Source of the DNA: an uncultured Hungatella sp.
Lineage (GTDB): Bacteria; Bacillota; Clostridia; Lachnospirales; Lachnospiraceae
NCBI GenBank assembly: GCA_910579515.1
Contig: CAJTUV010000004.1
Location: 1 to 64,000 of the forward strand
Length of the DNA: 64,000 nucleotides
Reading direction: 5' to 3'
In this document: one piece after another, positions 1-7,611 of the stretch
Position numbering within the stretch: the stretch's first letter is position 1
How the letters are laid out: the number at the start of each line of letters is the position of its first letter
Translations under genes and position numbers: made by a program
The notes under the pieces: generated by a model
What the model saw: only the letters and a program-made list of their open reading frames with translations
Database searches by the model: none
What the model was told of the DNA's origin: nothing

Positions 1-231
1 ATATCCGGGCTTTGATATTTCCATTCCCGGATGTGCAGTTTTCATATAATTTCGTAGTTCCAGGCTCAAAGTAATCCCCCTCCGGTTGATCATGGTAAAC
101 AGAAGATCCGTCAATGGCATTTTTCTGTTTCTTATAAAAGAGGACAGATTCCCGTTCCTGCAAAAATCATGGAATTCGTCCTGATGGATCAAACTGATAT
201 CACAACAGGTACGTTTTTGAGAGTCTTTCAT
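1..231 (-). CDS. IS4-type transposase, N-terminal part, cut by window edge
   Basis: I translated the reverse strand by eye. An ATG at 231 opens a frame that stays open for 77 codons to base 1. It contains FIRNRKMPLTDLLFTMINR followed by LSLELRNYM, the N-terminal signature I know from IS4-family (DDE) transposases of Clostridia. An AGGCAGGTG ribosome binding site precedes the ATG. The catalytic DDE core would lie left of the window, so I cannot say whether the element is intact. The family assignment rests on pattern recall, not on a search. Confidence 0.7.
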   Translation of the reverse strand, partial: MKDSQKRTCCDISLIHQDEFHDFCRNGNLSSFIRNRKMPLTDLLFTMINRRGITLSLELRNYMKTAHPGMEISKPGY

Positions 232-1063
232 AAAATCACCTGCCTTATGGAAAAACATCAGTTATCTATTTTTATTATACAGTAAAAACACCGAAAAAAG
301 GAACCTTTTACAATTCAAAATGTAAAAGATTTCTTAAGTTAATGACATGATGATTTTTCAGGGCTTTTTGTGCGTTAACAATAAAAAGGTAATCAAACTT
401 TTGATGGATAAAAGGTTAATTTTTGATTTTAAACTAAATTGTCAGTATTTATAAGTTTAGACAATATAAAATTAAAGAAAAAGTATTAATTAAAAGGTGA
501 TTGAAATATCCATATGAAACATTTGGGTGTAGAAGTAATATTGAAAATCGTAAAAAATAAAGATAGCCATATATAGCTATCCCTAGAAAAAAATAATTAT
601 CTTGAACTCTATTTGTAATTAGAATGATTTATATAAAAAGATAAGAAGTTTAAATATATCTTGAATTTTCAAACTTAGGTTTTGCTCATTTAATTAGCAA
701 TGTCGTCTTATGGAGTGGGAAGTTGACCTTTGAGGAGGATAAGGCCATAACATTAAATTATTCGACATAATTCTACGTAATTCTACAAGAACATTCGTTC
801 AAAGCATTTCTAAAAAATATTATAATCTTTGTTACAAGTTGTCGATTTCTGCGTTTAATAAATAATAAGGAGTTATATTTAGGTAAAGAATACTGATATA
901 ACAAATTGACAATAAGGTGCTAGATGATTATATGAATTGCACATAATAGATTCTATAATTACTTCTGTATCAGCGAATAGTTTATCTATTCATATATAAT
1001 ATAGACTAAAAAACAGTATTTATAAAAATCGCTTCTATAATTATAAAATCATTATAAATAAAA
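232..1063. other. AT-rich gene-free stretch
   Basis: About 830 bp with no convincing coding frame on either strand. It holds the left copy of a 31-bp direct repeat (355-385) and a small inverted repeat, GATAGC at 562-567 with GCTATC at 576-581. On the minus strand that repeat is followed by a T-rich tract. The composition is very AT-rich, as expected for decayed accessory DNA. Confidence 0.6.
355..385 (+). repeat. 31-bp direct repeat, left copy (possible attachment site)
   Basis: The 31 bases here are identical to 3328-3358; the core is CAGGGCTTTTTGTGCG followed by TTAACAATAAA. Similarity fades on both sides. The two copies enclose 2.97 kb of accessory sequence. Perfect repeats of this length at the ends of a small foreign block suggest att sites or the product of a duplication. 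No integrase lies between them, so this is inference. Confidence 0.65.
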
Positions 1064-1078
1064 TTGGAGAATTTTAGA

Positions 1079-2038
1079 ATGACGGATGATAATAAAAAAG
1101 TATTATTCACGATTATAGCGACAATGTTAAGTACCATTGTGTCCTTTGGTCTTAATTCTAAAATGGCAAAAATAGCTTTTGCATTAATATTCTTTTTAAT
1201 CTGTTTTTTAGAACTTAGTAACTTTTTATCATGTAAATTAAAAATCAAAAAAATAGTAATCTATGGTTTATCAGGAATTGAATTTCTACTAATCTTATTT
1301 TCTGTATTAAACGTTGGTTCACTAAGTGGTTATCTTGCTCATATGAAGAACTTTTTTGTTGTTCCGTATGTAGCATCTAGTGAAAATGTAATGTCATTTG
1401 ATGAAGATTTTAAATCTTATTTTCAAACTCTTAGTGGACAAATCGAAGAGATTGACAAGAAGATAGAAAATAGTTCTAATAATTTAGAAAGAATGGATAA
1501 TAATCTGAATATTGTTGCGGATAAATTTAATAATATCCATTTTAATGAAAATATAAATGAAACAGAGATTAATGAAATTGTTCAACTAATAGAGAAAAAG
1601 TATGAAAAACATAGTGATAGTTTTGCAAATTTAAAAACTGATATGTATTCAATAGAAATTATGTATAAATCGACTATTTCTGAAATACCTTACTATTATT
1701 GCAATATTTTAAAAGCTTTTGATAACTATGGAATAAATACTGATAAATTAGGAATTACTGAAAATATTTTATTTCTTTGGGATTTGGAAAGATTATATAT
1801 GACATATAATATGAAAAATAGTATTGTTAATGAATCAGAATCCGATGAAATAATTTCAAAAAAAATATTTTATTATGACGACTATAAAATTGAGTTAAAC
1901 AGATTTAGTGATACTTTAGACTATGGAGATTGGCATAGATACTTTACCGATACTACACCAAAAGATATGAATGTAGAGTTTAATAAATCTATAATGAGTT
2001 TTTATCAAAAATTTATAATAAATTTTTCTACAGAATAA
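1079..2038 (+). CDS. Membrane/coiled-coil protein of unknown function
   Basis: A 319-residue protein that I do not recognise. I chose ATG 1079 because GGAG at 1065-1068 sits correctly upstream; an in-frame TTG at 1064 lies on that ribosome binding site and cannot be the start. The first ~85 residues hold three hydrophobic segments, roughly residues 8-24, 28-46 and 55-75. A coiled-coil-like polar region follows around residues 100-160 (SGQIEEIDKKIENSSNN), then a soluble domain rich in Tyr and Ile. It is very AT-rich and lies inside the direct-repeat-bounded block, so it was probably acquired. A phage-defence or signalling role is possible but unsupported. Confidence 0.75.
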   Translation: MTDDNKKVLFTIIATMLSTIVSFGLNSKMAKIAFALIFFLICFLELSNFLSCKLKIKKIVIYGLSGIEFLLILFSVLNVGSLSGYLAHMKNFFVVPYVASSENVMSFDEDFKSYFQTLSGQIEEIDKKIENSSNNLERMDNNLNIVADKFNNIHFNENINETEINEIVQLIEKKYEKHSDSFANLKTDMYSIEIMYKSTISEIPYYYCNILKAFDNYGINTDKLGITENILFLWDLERLYMTYNMKNSIVNESESDEIISKKIFYYDDYKIELNRFSDTLDYGDWHRYFTDTTPKDMNVEFNKSIMSFYQKFIINFSTE

Positions 2039-2069
2039 TCTAATAACAATTCAATACTAATCTAACTAA

Positions 2070-2101
2070 GCCAGCTCACTATCAGGACTGGCTTTTTTTA
2101 T
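2070..2101 (+). terminator. Intrinsic terminator after the membrane/coiled-coil gene
   Basis: AAGCCAG pairs with CTGGCTT around a 13-base loop and is followed directly by a T run. It lies about 30 bases after the stop at 2038. Confidence 0.8.
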
Positions 2102-2579
2102 TACTATATACATATATTTTGTAAATGGTAGACAGCGTGTTTAGGCGTATATCAGAGCAAATTATAGATAACAACAGGTATCAAGCTGTGAAATACAGAA
2201 AATTAATAATCAGGTGGAGACTTCAATGGATGAATTCTATAAACTAAGTAGTATTGTTTTGTTACTTTAATTACAACCGCTTATGAACTGATCTAATTAA
2301 TTATTCTGTTGTAAGTGAAATACAGTGACTTGAAATTTTAAATTCCAGTGCAGAGTTAAATTCCACAGGGCCTTAAAATTTTCCTGCGTTCATACGTTTT
2401 TTGATGCTGAAATCCTTAAAAACTGTTATAATAAAGCCGACTTCTCAAAAAAATCTTTGTTTTTGGGCATGGCAAACGGGCTACTGGGATTCTGTGTGAG
2501 AGACTGAATTCTACCAGCCACATTTCAAAAATGTGAAAAGTTTACTTCCAGTCCGACAGCAGATTTTTGAGATAGTTGA
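2102..2579. other. Gene-free stretch before the IS30 remnant
   Basis: I see no coding frame of useful length here. The last ~100 bases, including a CACATTT/AAATGTG inverted repeat near 2520, may be the untranslated end of the adjacent IS30-type element, but I cannot mark its border. Confidence 0.4.
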
Positions 2580-2741
2580 TTAGTGGTTAAAGCGGATCAG
2601 TTTAGGCGTCAGATTGACCAGGTCAGGTTCAATCGGTCTAAGCTGAAATGCTTTCATGTTTTCTTCACCAAGTGTTTCCAGTGCCATATTATACGGTGTT
2701 TTTCCATCAAGGCTCCCCCTCGGAGTTGAATTGATATGAAG
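2580..2741 (-). pseudogene. IS30-family transposase, C-terminal remnant
   Basis: The reverse strand reads HINSTPRGSLDGKTPYNMAL and continues to IRFNH and a TAA at 2580-2582. The NS-PRGSLDGKTPY pattern is the C-terminal signature of IS30-family transposases, after the last catalytic Glu. Nothing upstream (right of 2741) continues the frame, so only about 53 codons remain. The break lies directly beside the start of the small ORF at 2747, suggesting that the same rearrangement cut both genes. Confidence 0.7.
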
Positions 2742-2746
2742 ATATA

Positions 2747-2953
2747 ATGAAAAGATTTATGACAGCAGTTAACAATGGTAACGAAGGCACGTTGCAAGAA
2801 TTGTTTTTATATGGTCAATGTGCATATACTGAGCAGGGGACAAAATGCAATATTGTCGATAAAAAAATAATAAGATGTCAAGTTAAATTATTAGATGGAT
2901 CTTATGTAGGAAATACGGTATGGGTAGTTATTGAATCGTTACAAGAAGAATAA
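2747..2953 (+). CDS. Small conserved hypothetical protein, probably N-terminally truncated
   Basis: The 68 residues start MKRFMTAVNNGNEG and end with KLLDGSYVGNTVWVVIESLQ. This resembles the end of a family of small proteins in which a short helical segment precedes an SH3-like strand pattern ending in GxTxWV. There is no good ribosome binding site before ATG 2747, and the IS30 fragment abuts it, so the true N-terminus (perhaps with a signal peptide) may have been lost. An intrinsic terminator follows, which supports it once being a transcribed gene. Function unknown. Confidence 0.5.
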   Translation: MKRFMTAVNNGNEGTLQELFLYGQCAYTEQGTKCNIVDKKIIRCQVKLLDGSYVGNTVWVVIESLQEE

Positions 2954-2976
2954 ATATGGTTTGGTTTTTTGGAAGA

Positions 2977-3008
2977 GGATTACAGTAAAACAACGTAATC
3001 CTTTTTTA
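2977..3008 (+). terminator. Intrinsic terminator
   Basis: GGATTAC (2977-2983) pairs with GTAATCC (2995-3001) around an 11-base loop and is followed by six T (3002-3007). Confidence 0.85.
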
Positions 3009-3026
3009 GTATAAAAAATATGTTCT

Positions 3027-3055
3027 TTTACAAATAGAAAAATATTTGCTATAAT
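3027..3055 (+). promoter_or_regulatory. Sigma-A-type promoter left without its original gene
   Basis: TTTACA at 3027-3032, a 17-base spacer, then TATAAT at 3050-3055 with an extended TG at 3047-3048. Downstream is a good ribosome binding site (AAGGTGG, 3073-3079) and an ATG at 3092 whose frame ends after only eight residues. The promoter may now drive the metallo-beta-lactamase-fold gene at 3384 through a ~300-base leader. Confidence 0.6.
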
Positions 3056-3327
3056 GGATATATCAACATAGTAAGGTGGTGAAAATATAACATGAATTTG
3101 GTATTTCCGTCTTTTTAATTATTCAGTTGTAACACATGTATTGTAAACCTACACAAATTTATAAGAAAAGTTTACAAACACACTTGACAATATTTCCCTG
3201 ACGGGAAGCGGGTACCACGCAACCGAAACGGCAAGGCGCATAGAAACTCGAAAAGACGGTACAGCCCTTGTAATCGGGGCGATACCGCCTAATCCGAAAT
3301 TACTTCCTTATAACTTAGAACCCTTGA

Positions 3328-3358
3328 TTTTCAGGGCTTTTTGTGCGTTAACAATAAA
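3328..3358 (+). repeat. 31-bp direct repeat, right copy (possible attachment site)
   Basis: Identical over 31 bases to 355-385. Here it is preceded by CCCTTGAT, so CCCT...AGGG forms an imperfect dyad around TTGATTTTC, as is common at tyrosine- or serine-integrase crossover sites. The left copy lacks that arm. Confidence 0.65.
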
Positions 3359-3383
3359 GTTACATTTAAAACGGAGGAATATT

Positions 3384-4463
3384 ATGAGAACGATTCATAT
3401 AAGACTGACAAACATATTATTGTCTGTATTTGTCCTACTTTCAGGATATTTCTATTCCCCAGTAACGGCTTATGCAGAAAACCAAAGCAAATCCAATCAG
3501 ATGGAAGTCCACTTTATTGATGTGGGGCAAGGCGATTGTACGTTAATCACCTGCGATGGACAATCTCTGTTAATTGATACAGCTGATGAGAGCAAAGGAA
3601 CAGCAATCCAAAGCTATCTTCGAAAACAGAACATTGAAAAGCTGGATTATTTAATTTTAACACATCCTGACTCAGACCACATTGGCGGGGCTCCGGTTAT
3701 CATTACGAAGTTTGGGATTGAGAATATCTTTATGTCAAATTATGAAAAGGATAATTTGACATACGAAAAATTAATCCAGGCAATGGACTATAAACGTTTC
3801 AAGTTTTCAACACCAGCCGCAGGCTCTCGGTTTCAGCTTGGCGCCGCGACGATAACTATCCTTGCTCCATGTAAAAGTTATGATAATCCAAATGATGCGT
3901 CTGTGGCGTTGATGGTTCAAAACGGAGATAATAAATTTCTGTTTACTGGCGATGCAACAAACGAGGCAGAAACAGATATTTTGGAAAGTCATGCTGATAT
4001 TTCAGCAGATGTATACAAAGTGGGGCATCATGGAAGCAAAACTTCCACTTCAGCCGATTTTTTTCATGCCGTTCATCCGCAATATGCCGTTATAAGCTGT
4101 GGGGAGGGCAATTCTTACGGTCACCCTCATGCGCAAACCCTTAATACCTTGCGGACAAGTGGCGTTGAGGTATACAGAACGGATGAAGATGGGACGATTG
4201 TAGCTGTTTCTGATGGCAAAACCATAACCTTTAATGTTCCTGCATCGAAAACATGGAAATCTGGCGAACCTGTTGGAAGTACACAGAACAGTCAAAACAG
4301 CATTGCCATTTCCTATGTTTTAAACACAAATACCCATAAATTTCATAGGCCGACTTGCGACAGCGTAGATACCATCAAAGATAAAAACAGGAAAGACAGC
4401 ACAGACTCCAGAGACGTGATAATCGGAAACGGATTTGTGCCATGCAAGATTTGTAAACCGTAA
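3384..4463 (+). CDS. Secreted metallo-beta-lactamase-fold hydrolase (ComEC C-domain-like)
   Basis: A 359-residue protein. ATG 3384 is chosen for its GGAGG at 3374-3378; an upstream in-frame start would run through the 31-bp repeat. Residues 1-33 are a signal peptide (LLSVFVLLSGYFYSPVTAYA). The MBL-fold motifs are THPDSDHIGG (metal binding), FTGDATNEAE and HHGSKTSTS, then GHPH, in the order seen in the extracellular nuclease-like domain of ComEC and its free-standing relatives. The C-terminal ~45 residues carry H-x3-C and C-x2-C, a tail also found on secreted nucleases. A role in processing extracellular DNA or phosphoesters is inferred. The substrate is unknown. Confidence 0.85.
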   Translation: MRTIHIRLTNILLSVFVLLSGYFYSPVTAYAENQSKSNQMEVHFIDVGQGDCTLITCDGQSLLIDTADESKGTAIQSYLRKQNIEKLDYLILTHPDSDHIGGAPVIITKFGIENIFMSNYEKDNLTYEKLIQAMDYKRFKFSTPAAGSRFQLGAATITILAPCKSYDNPNDASVALMVQNGDNKFLFTGDATNEAETDILESHADISADVYKVGHHGSKTSTSADFFHAVHPQYAVISCGEGNSYGHPHAQTLNTLRTSGVEVYRTDEDGTIVAVSDGKTITFNVPASKTWKSGEPVGSTQNSQNSIAISYVLNTNTHKFHRPTCDSVDTIKDKNRKDSTDSRDVIIGNGFVPCKICKP

Positions 4464-4477
4464 TAGAAGCACTGCCA

Positions 4478-5848
4478 TCATTCTTTGACTTTATGAACGT
4501 AGTGCTCTAAAATAGGGAGAAGAATGAGAGCCGTGATTCCGGCCGTGAAACCACCGTTATATAAGACCAGTCCCCCGTGAAGATAACTGGTTGAAGTACA
4601 CATGGAAGCACACATAAACCCAGCAGCCACTCCTGCCAGGATTCCATATCGGCCTACAATGGGGCACAAACCTGTGGCAAAGGCAACGCCGTTGATATAG
4701 CCTTGAGTAGACAACGTCCACGGCATGTTCCATCCACCGAGAGAGCACACAGCCATAACCATAAAATATAAAGTCTGGTAACCCAAAATAATGGGCCATA
4801 CATTTCTTGGATGCTGCCCCATAGCAGAAAAGGTTAAGGCGGCCAGGACAACGCCTACTGTAGGACCTGTAAATCCAGCTCCTGTGGTAAACAAAATCGA
4901 CAAATTCAAATACAATAGAAACAAGGCGCCATGAACTCCAATATTAATAAGACACACCGGCATCCCATACTGTTTGGCAAAATCGCTGGAGAGCCCAGTT
5001 TCCTTTATTAAGTCTCCAAAACCATGAAAGGTTTTACCGTTTAGGATGTATCCAGCCACAATGCAGACGAAAAAGATAATCAAATAAAAAGTGTTTGAAA
5101 ATAAACGGTAAGAGTGGTTGAAGTTTCTGTAAATCGGATTATCGATTAAAACGCTGCTGTGAGATGCCAAGCCCATTGTGCGGTACATAAAATTATACAA
5201 AAAAAATCCGAACAGGCCAAACGCCAGCCCGCCATTATAAAGGTTGTATCCTTTATGCCATGCCTGAGCGCCGGGAAGAATGGCAGGAACGATATAGCCA
5301 AGCATGATACTGCACAAAATGGCAAGGATAACTCCAAGTACTGTTAAATTGGGCTGACCAAACACAAAAGAATCTCCCTGGGTGTAGCGAAATAGAAACT
5401 CGCTGATAAATGGGCTGAACGAGGTGGCAAACATGCACACATGGAAATTTTTTTTAAAGTCTAAGCGTTTGTAGTGAAGATAGATAAAAGGGGATAACAG
5501 GCAGGGCCACATATTTAAAAAGTTGAGGCCATAAAAGCAGTGTGCCACCACCAGAAAATAGCCTGCTAAGGTATTGGCTCTGGATTCACCTTTTAACAGG
5601 ATCATAAACAGAGAACAAGAAAGGCCGCAGGCGCCTGCGTTTAAGAATGCGCTGGACAGCCCTCCAATATTAAAATAGTCGGTGACTAACGGACATGGAG
5701 TGATCAAAATCAGATACCATTGATAGAAAACGTGCCCCCATTCTCCTGTGTAATGGGCTGCGATAAAAGAGGCGATAAAGAAGCAGAGTGAAAAGCCAAG
5801 GGCGATTCCATTGATGATTTGACTATTGCTGTAAACATGAGGTTTCAT
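4478..5848 (-). CDS. DUF1576-family polytopic membrane protein
   Basis: A 456-residue, highly hydrophobic protein with about ten or more predicted membrane spans. It has two internally similar glycine-rich halves, with phrases such as TGAGFTGPTVGVVLAALTFS and YNGGLAFGLFGFF. It fits my memory of the DUF1576 membrane family of Clostridia, for which I know no established function. AAGGATG precedes ATG 5848, and a clear promoter lies further upstream. It converges with the MBL-fold gene, leaving 14 bases between stops. Confidence 0.8.
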   Translation of the reverse strand: MKPHVYSNSQIINGIALGFSLCFFIASFIAAHYTGEWGHVFYQWYLILITPCPLVTDYFNIGGLSSAFLNAGACGLSCSLFMILLKGESRANTLAGYFLVVAHCFYGLNFLNMWPCLLSPFIYLHYKRLDFKKNFHVCMFATSFSPFISEFLFRYTQGDSFVFGQPNLTVLGVILAILCSIMLGYIVPAILPGAQAWHKGYNLYNGGLAFGLFGFFLYNFMYRTMGLASHSSVLIDNPIYRNFNHSYRLFSNTFYLIIFFVCIVAGYILNGKTFHGFGDLIKETGLSSDFAKQYGMPVCLINIGVHGALFLLYLNLSILFTTGAGFTGPTVGVVLAALTFSAMGQHPRNVWPIILGYQTLYFMVMAVCSLGGWNMPWTLSTQGYINGVAFATGLCPIVGRYGILAGVAAGFMCASMCTSTSYLHGGLVLYNGGFTAGITALILLPILEHYVHKVKE

Positions 5849-5877
5849 AGGAACATCCTTTGTAAAAAATTTTTATT

Positions 5878-5907
5878 ATTATAGCATTTGCACAGAGGAG
5901 GTTTCAA
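5878..5907 (-). promoter_or_regulatory. Promoter of the DUF1576 gene
   Basis: On the minus strand TTGAAA (5907-5902), an 18-base spacer, then TATAAT (5883-5878) with an extended TG just upstream, about 30 bases before the ATG at 5848. This is a strong sigma-A match. Confidence 0.75.
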
Positions 5908-5969
5908 GAATTTTATGTAGATTTTACGGCTTTTTCATAGAATAATGTAAAGGGGAGTGGTATCAAAAT

Positions 5970-6443
5970 ATGAAATTATTATTTAAACAAAGATTCTTCT
6001 CGTGGTTTGACAGTTACGATATTTACAATGAGGCAGGTGAAATTGTTTATACAGTAAAGGGGCAGCTTGCATGGGGGCACTGCCTGAAGATTTTTGATGC
6101 AGCGGGAGAGGAGATTGGAACAGTGAAAGAGCGTGTTCTTACCTTTCTTCCTAAGTTTGAGATCTATTTGGGGCAGGAGTATGTAGGATGTATAAGCAAG
6201 GAATTTTCTTTTCTGAAGCCAAAATATCAGATTGATTGTAATGGCTGGAGGATGGAAGGCAATTTTATGGAATGGGATTACAGCATTCTTTCTGAGGCAG
6301 GACACAAGATTGCAGACGTTTCCAAACAACTATGGAATTTGACAGACACCTACAGTATTGATGTTTATCGGTCAGAAGACCAACTTTGCTGTTTGATGCT
6401 GGTCCTTGCCATAGATGCAGAAAAATGTTCACGAAATGGCTAG
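5970..6443 (+). CDS. LURP-one-related (YxjI-like) protein
   Basis: A 157-residue protein starting MKLLFKQRFFSWFDSYDIYN. The alternating pattern of short strands (GEIVYTVKGQLAWGHCLKIFD, then GEEIGTVKERVLTFLPKFEIY) matches the LURP-one-related/Tubby-like fold common as small cytosolic proteins in Firmicutes. GGGGAG precedes the ATG. Bacterial members have no established biochemical role; membrane or phospholipid binding is a general suggestion for the fold. Divergent from the DUF1576 gene, so the 120-base gap carries both promoters. Confidence 0.75.
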   Translation: MKLLFKQRFFSWFDSYDIYNEAGEIVYTVKGQLAWGHCLKIFDAAGEEIGTVKERVLTFLPKFEIYLGQEYVGCISKEFSFLKPKYQIDCNGWRMEGNFMEWDYSILSEAGHKIADVSKQLWNLTDTYSIDVYRSEDQLCCLMLVLAIDAEKCSRNG

Positions 6444-6525
6444 ATCTTCTTCACGCGACAGGCTGTTGATTACATATGATATACCAAACTGTTTGTGTCA
6501 GCTATGAAACAGAAAGGAAATGTTT

Positions 6526-7536
6526 ATGTATATTGACAGGAATGGACTTAACCCAGAAAAGATACAGATGACACAGGTAAATGGAGACAATTCCCCTGGC
6601 TTTGCGCCGATTTCTCCAGACACACCTTCCTGGGGACCACCGCCAGGAAACTCAGATAGTGGAGACAATTCCCCCGGCTTTGCGCCGATTTCTCCAGACA
6701 CGCCCTCCTGGGGGCCGCCGCCAGGAAATCCAGATAATGGAGACAATTCCCCCGGCTTTGCGCCGATTTCCCCAGACACACCCTCCTGGGGACCGCCGCC
6801 AGGAAGCGCAGGCGGTGGGAATAATGGAACGGTTATTGTTATTCCAGGACAAAATAACTGTTTGAACTGCATCACAGGACCAACCAATCAGGCAAGCAAT
6901 GTGAGGTTTCTTCATGCGGCAGTCAATCAACCGGCAGTCAATATCCGTCTTGGAAACAGAATGGTGATTAACAACATGCAGTATGGAAACTCCACTCCAT
7001 ACTATCTGGATAACAACAATCAGAATACATTGGTAACTGTGACAAATGCTCAGACAGGGCGGACCTTAATCAGCAGATATATTAACTTTTCCAGCCAGAA
7101 TGCCTATACGGTATCTATCATTAATGACGGATCTGGCATCAGTCTGTTTACTTTGACTGACACACCATGCAGTTACCGAAATTCTGGTTGTGTGCGGGCA
7201 GTAAATTTATCTCCTAACAGTGGCAACGTGGATGTTTTCCTGTCAGACTATGGACGTATTTTCCAAAGTCTTGGGCAGTTAGACGTCACAGGTTATCAGG
7301 CGATTCGCAGGGGAACCTACTGGGCTTCTGTTTCCGAGGCGCTTCCTTGCTCTAATGACAATTCTGTGATCATGGCCAATGGATATGTGGAATGCAACAA
7401 TACGCGCATTGTTATCATGGATTCGGTAACGCTCAATGTGATGAATAGTGTTACGTATACCTTGTATATCATTGGTCTTGCCTACCAGTTCCCTGCGCTG
7501 CAAATCATTGCATTGGAAAGTGATTTGATTTACTAA
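6526..7536 (+). CDS. Proline-rich repeat protein with DUF4397-like domain
   Basis: A 336-residue protein. ATG 6526 fits AAAGGA at 6513-6518 better than ATG 6520. Residues ~20-97 are three near-identical 26-residue repeats built on GDNSPGFAPISPDTPSWGPP. The rest (VRFLHAAVNQPAVNIRLGNR onward) resembles the DUF4397 beta-rich domain, here apparently twice (residues ~125-215 and ~220-330). No signal peptide or anchor is seen, so localisation is unclear; such proteins occur in spore coats or at cell surfaces. A 10-bp inverted repeat (7551-7560 with 7581-7590) follows the gene. Confidence 0.75.
   Translation: MYIDRNGLNPEKIQMTQVNGDNSPGFAPISPDTPSWGPPPGNSDSGDNSPGFAPISPDTPSWGPPPGNPDNGDNSPGFAPISPDTPSWGPPPGSAGGGNNGTVIVIPGQNNCLNCITGPTNQASNVRFLHAAVNQPAVNIRLGNRMVINNMQYGNSTPYYLDNNNQNTLVTVTNAQTGRTLISRYINFSSQNAYTVSIINDGSGISLFTLTDTPCSYRNSGCVRAVNLSPNSGNVDVFLSDYGRIFQSLGQLDVTGYQAIRRGTYWASVSEALPCSNDNSVIMANGYVECNNTRIVIMDSVTLNVMNSVTYTLYIIGLAYQFPALQIIALESDLIY
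6583..6816 (+). repeat. Three tandem 78-bp coding repeats
   Basis: Copies begin at 6583, 6661 and 6739, each starting GGAGACAATTCCCC. Every copy is 78 bp (26 codons), so gain or loss of units keeps the reading frame. Copies differ by only a few silent or conservative changes, implying recent expansion. Confidence 0.95.
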
Positions 7537-7611
7537 AATAGAATGACGGGCTGCTGCAAAGATTCCTTTCATCATTGGATTTTGCAGCAGTCCTATTTAA
7601 GGAGAAAACGT

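Noticed and set aside
562..581. Small inverted repeat GATAGC/GCTATC as a functional terminator
   Set aside because: The stem is only 6 bp and no convincing minus-strand gene ends there; it is noted only as part of the gene-free stretch.
1064..1078. TTG 1064 as the start of the membrane/coiled-coil gene
   Set aside because: That codon overlaps the GGAG ribosome binding site that serves ATG 1079.
2443..2456. A third invertase half site (TTCTCAAAAAAA)
   Set aside because: It matches only the A-rich part, has no second half site and no 2-bp core.
6583..6816. Tandem 78-bp repeats as a CRISPR array
   Set aside because: The units are contiguous with no variable spacers and lie in an open frame encoding a proline-rich repeat.
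6498..6930. Overlapping long frames across the proline-rich repeats on both strands
   Set aside because: They are shadows caused by the repeat composition. Only the frame that continues into the DUF4397-like region has a ribosome site and family features.
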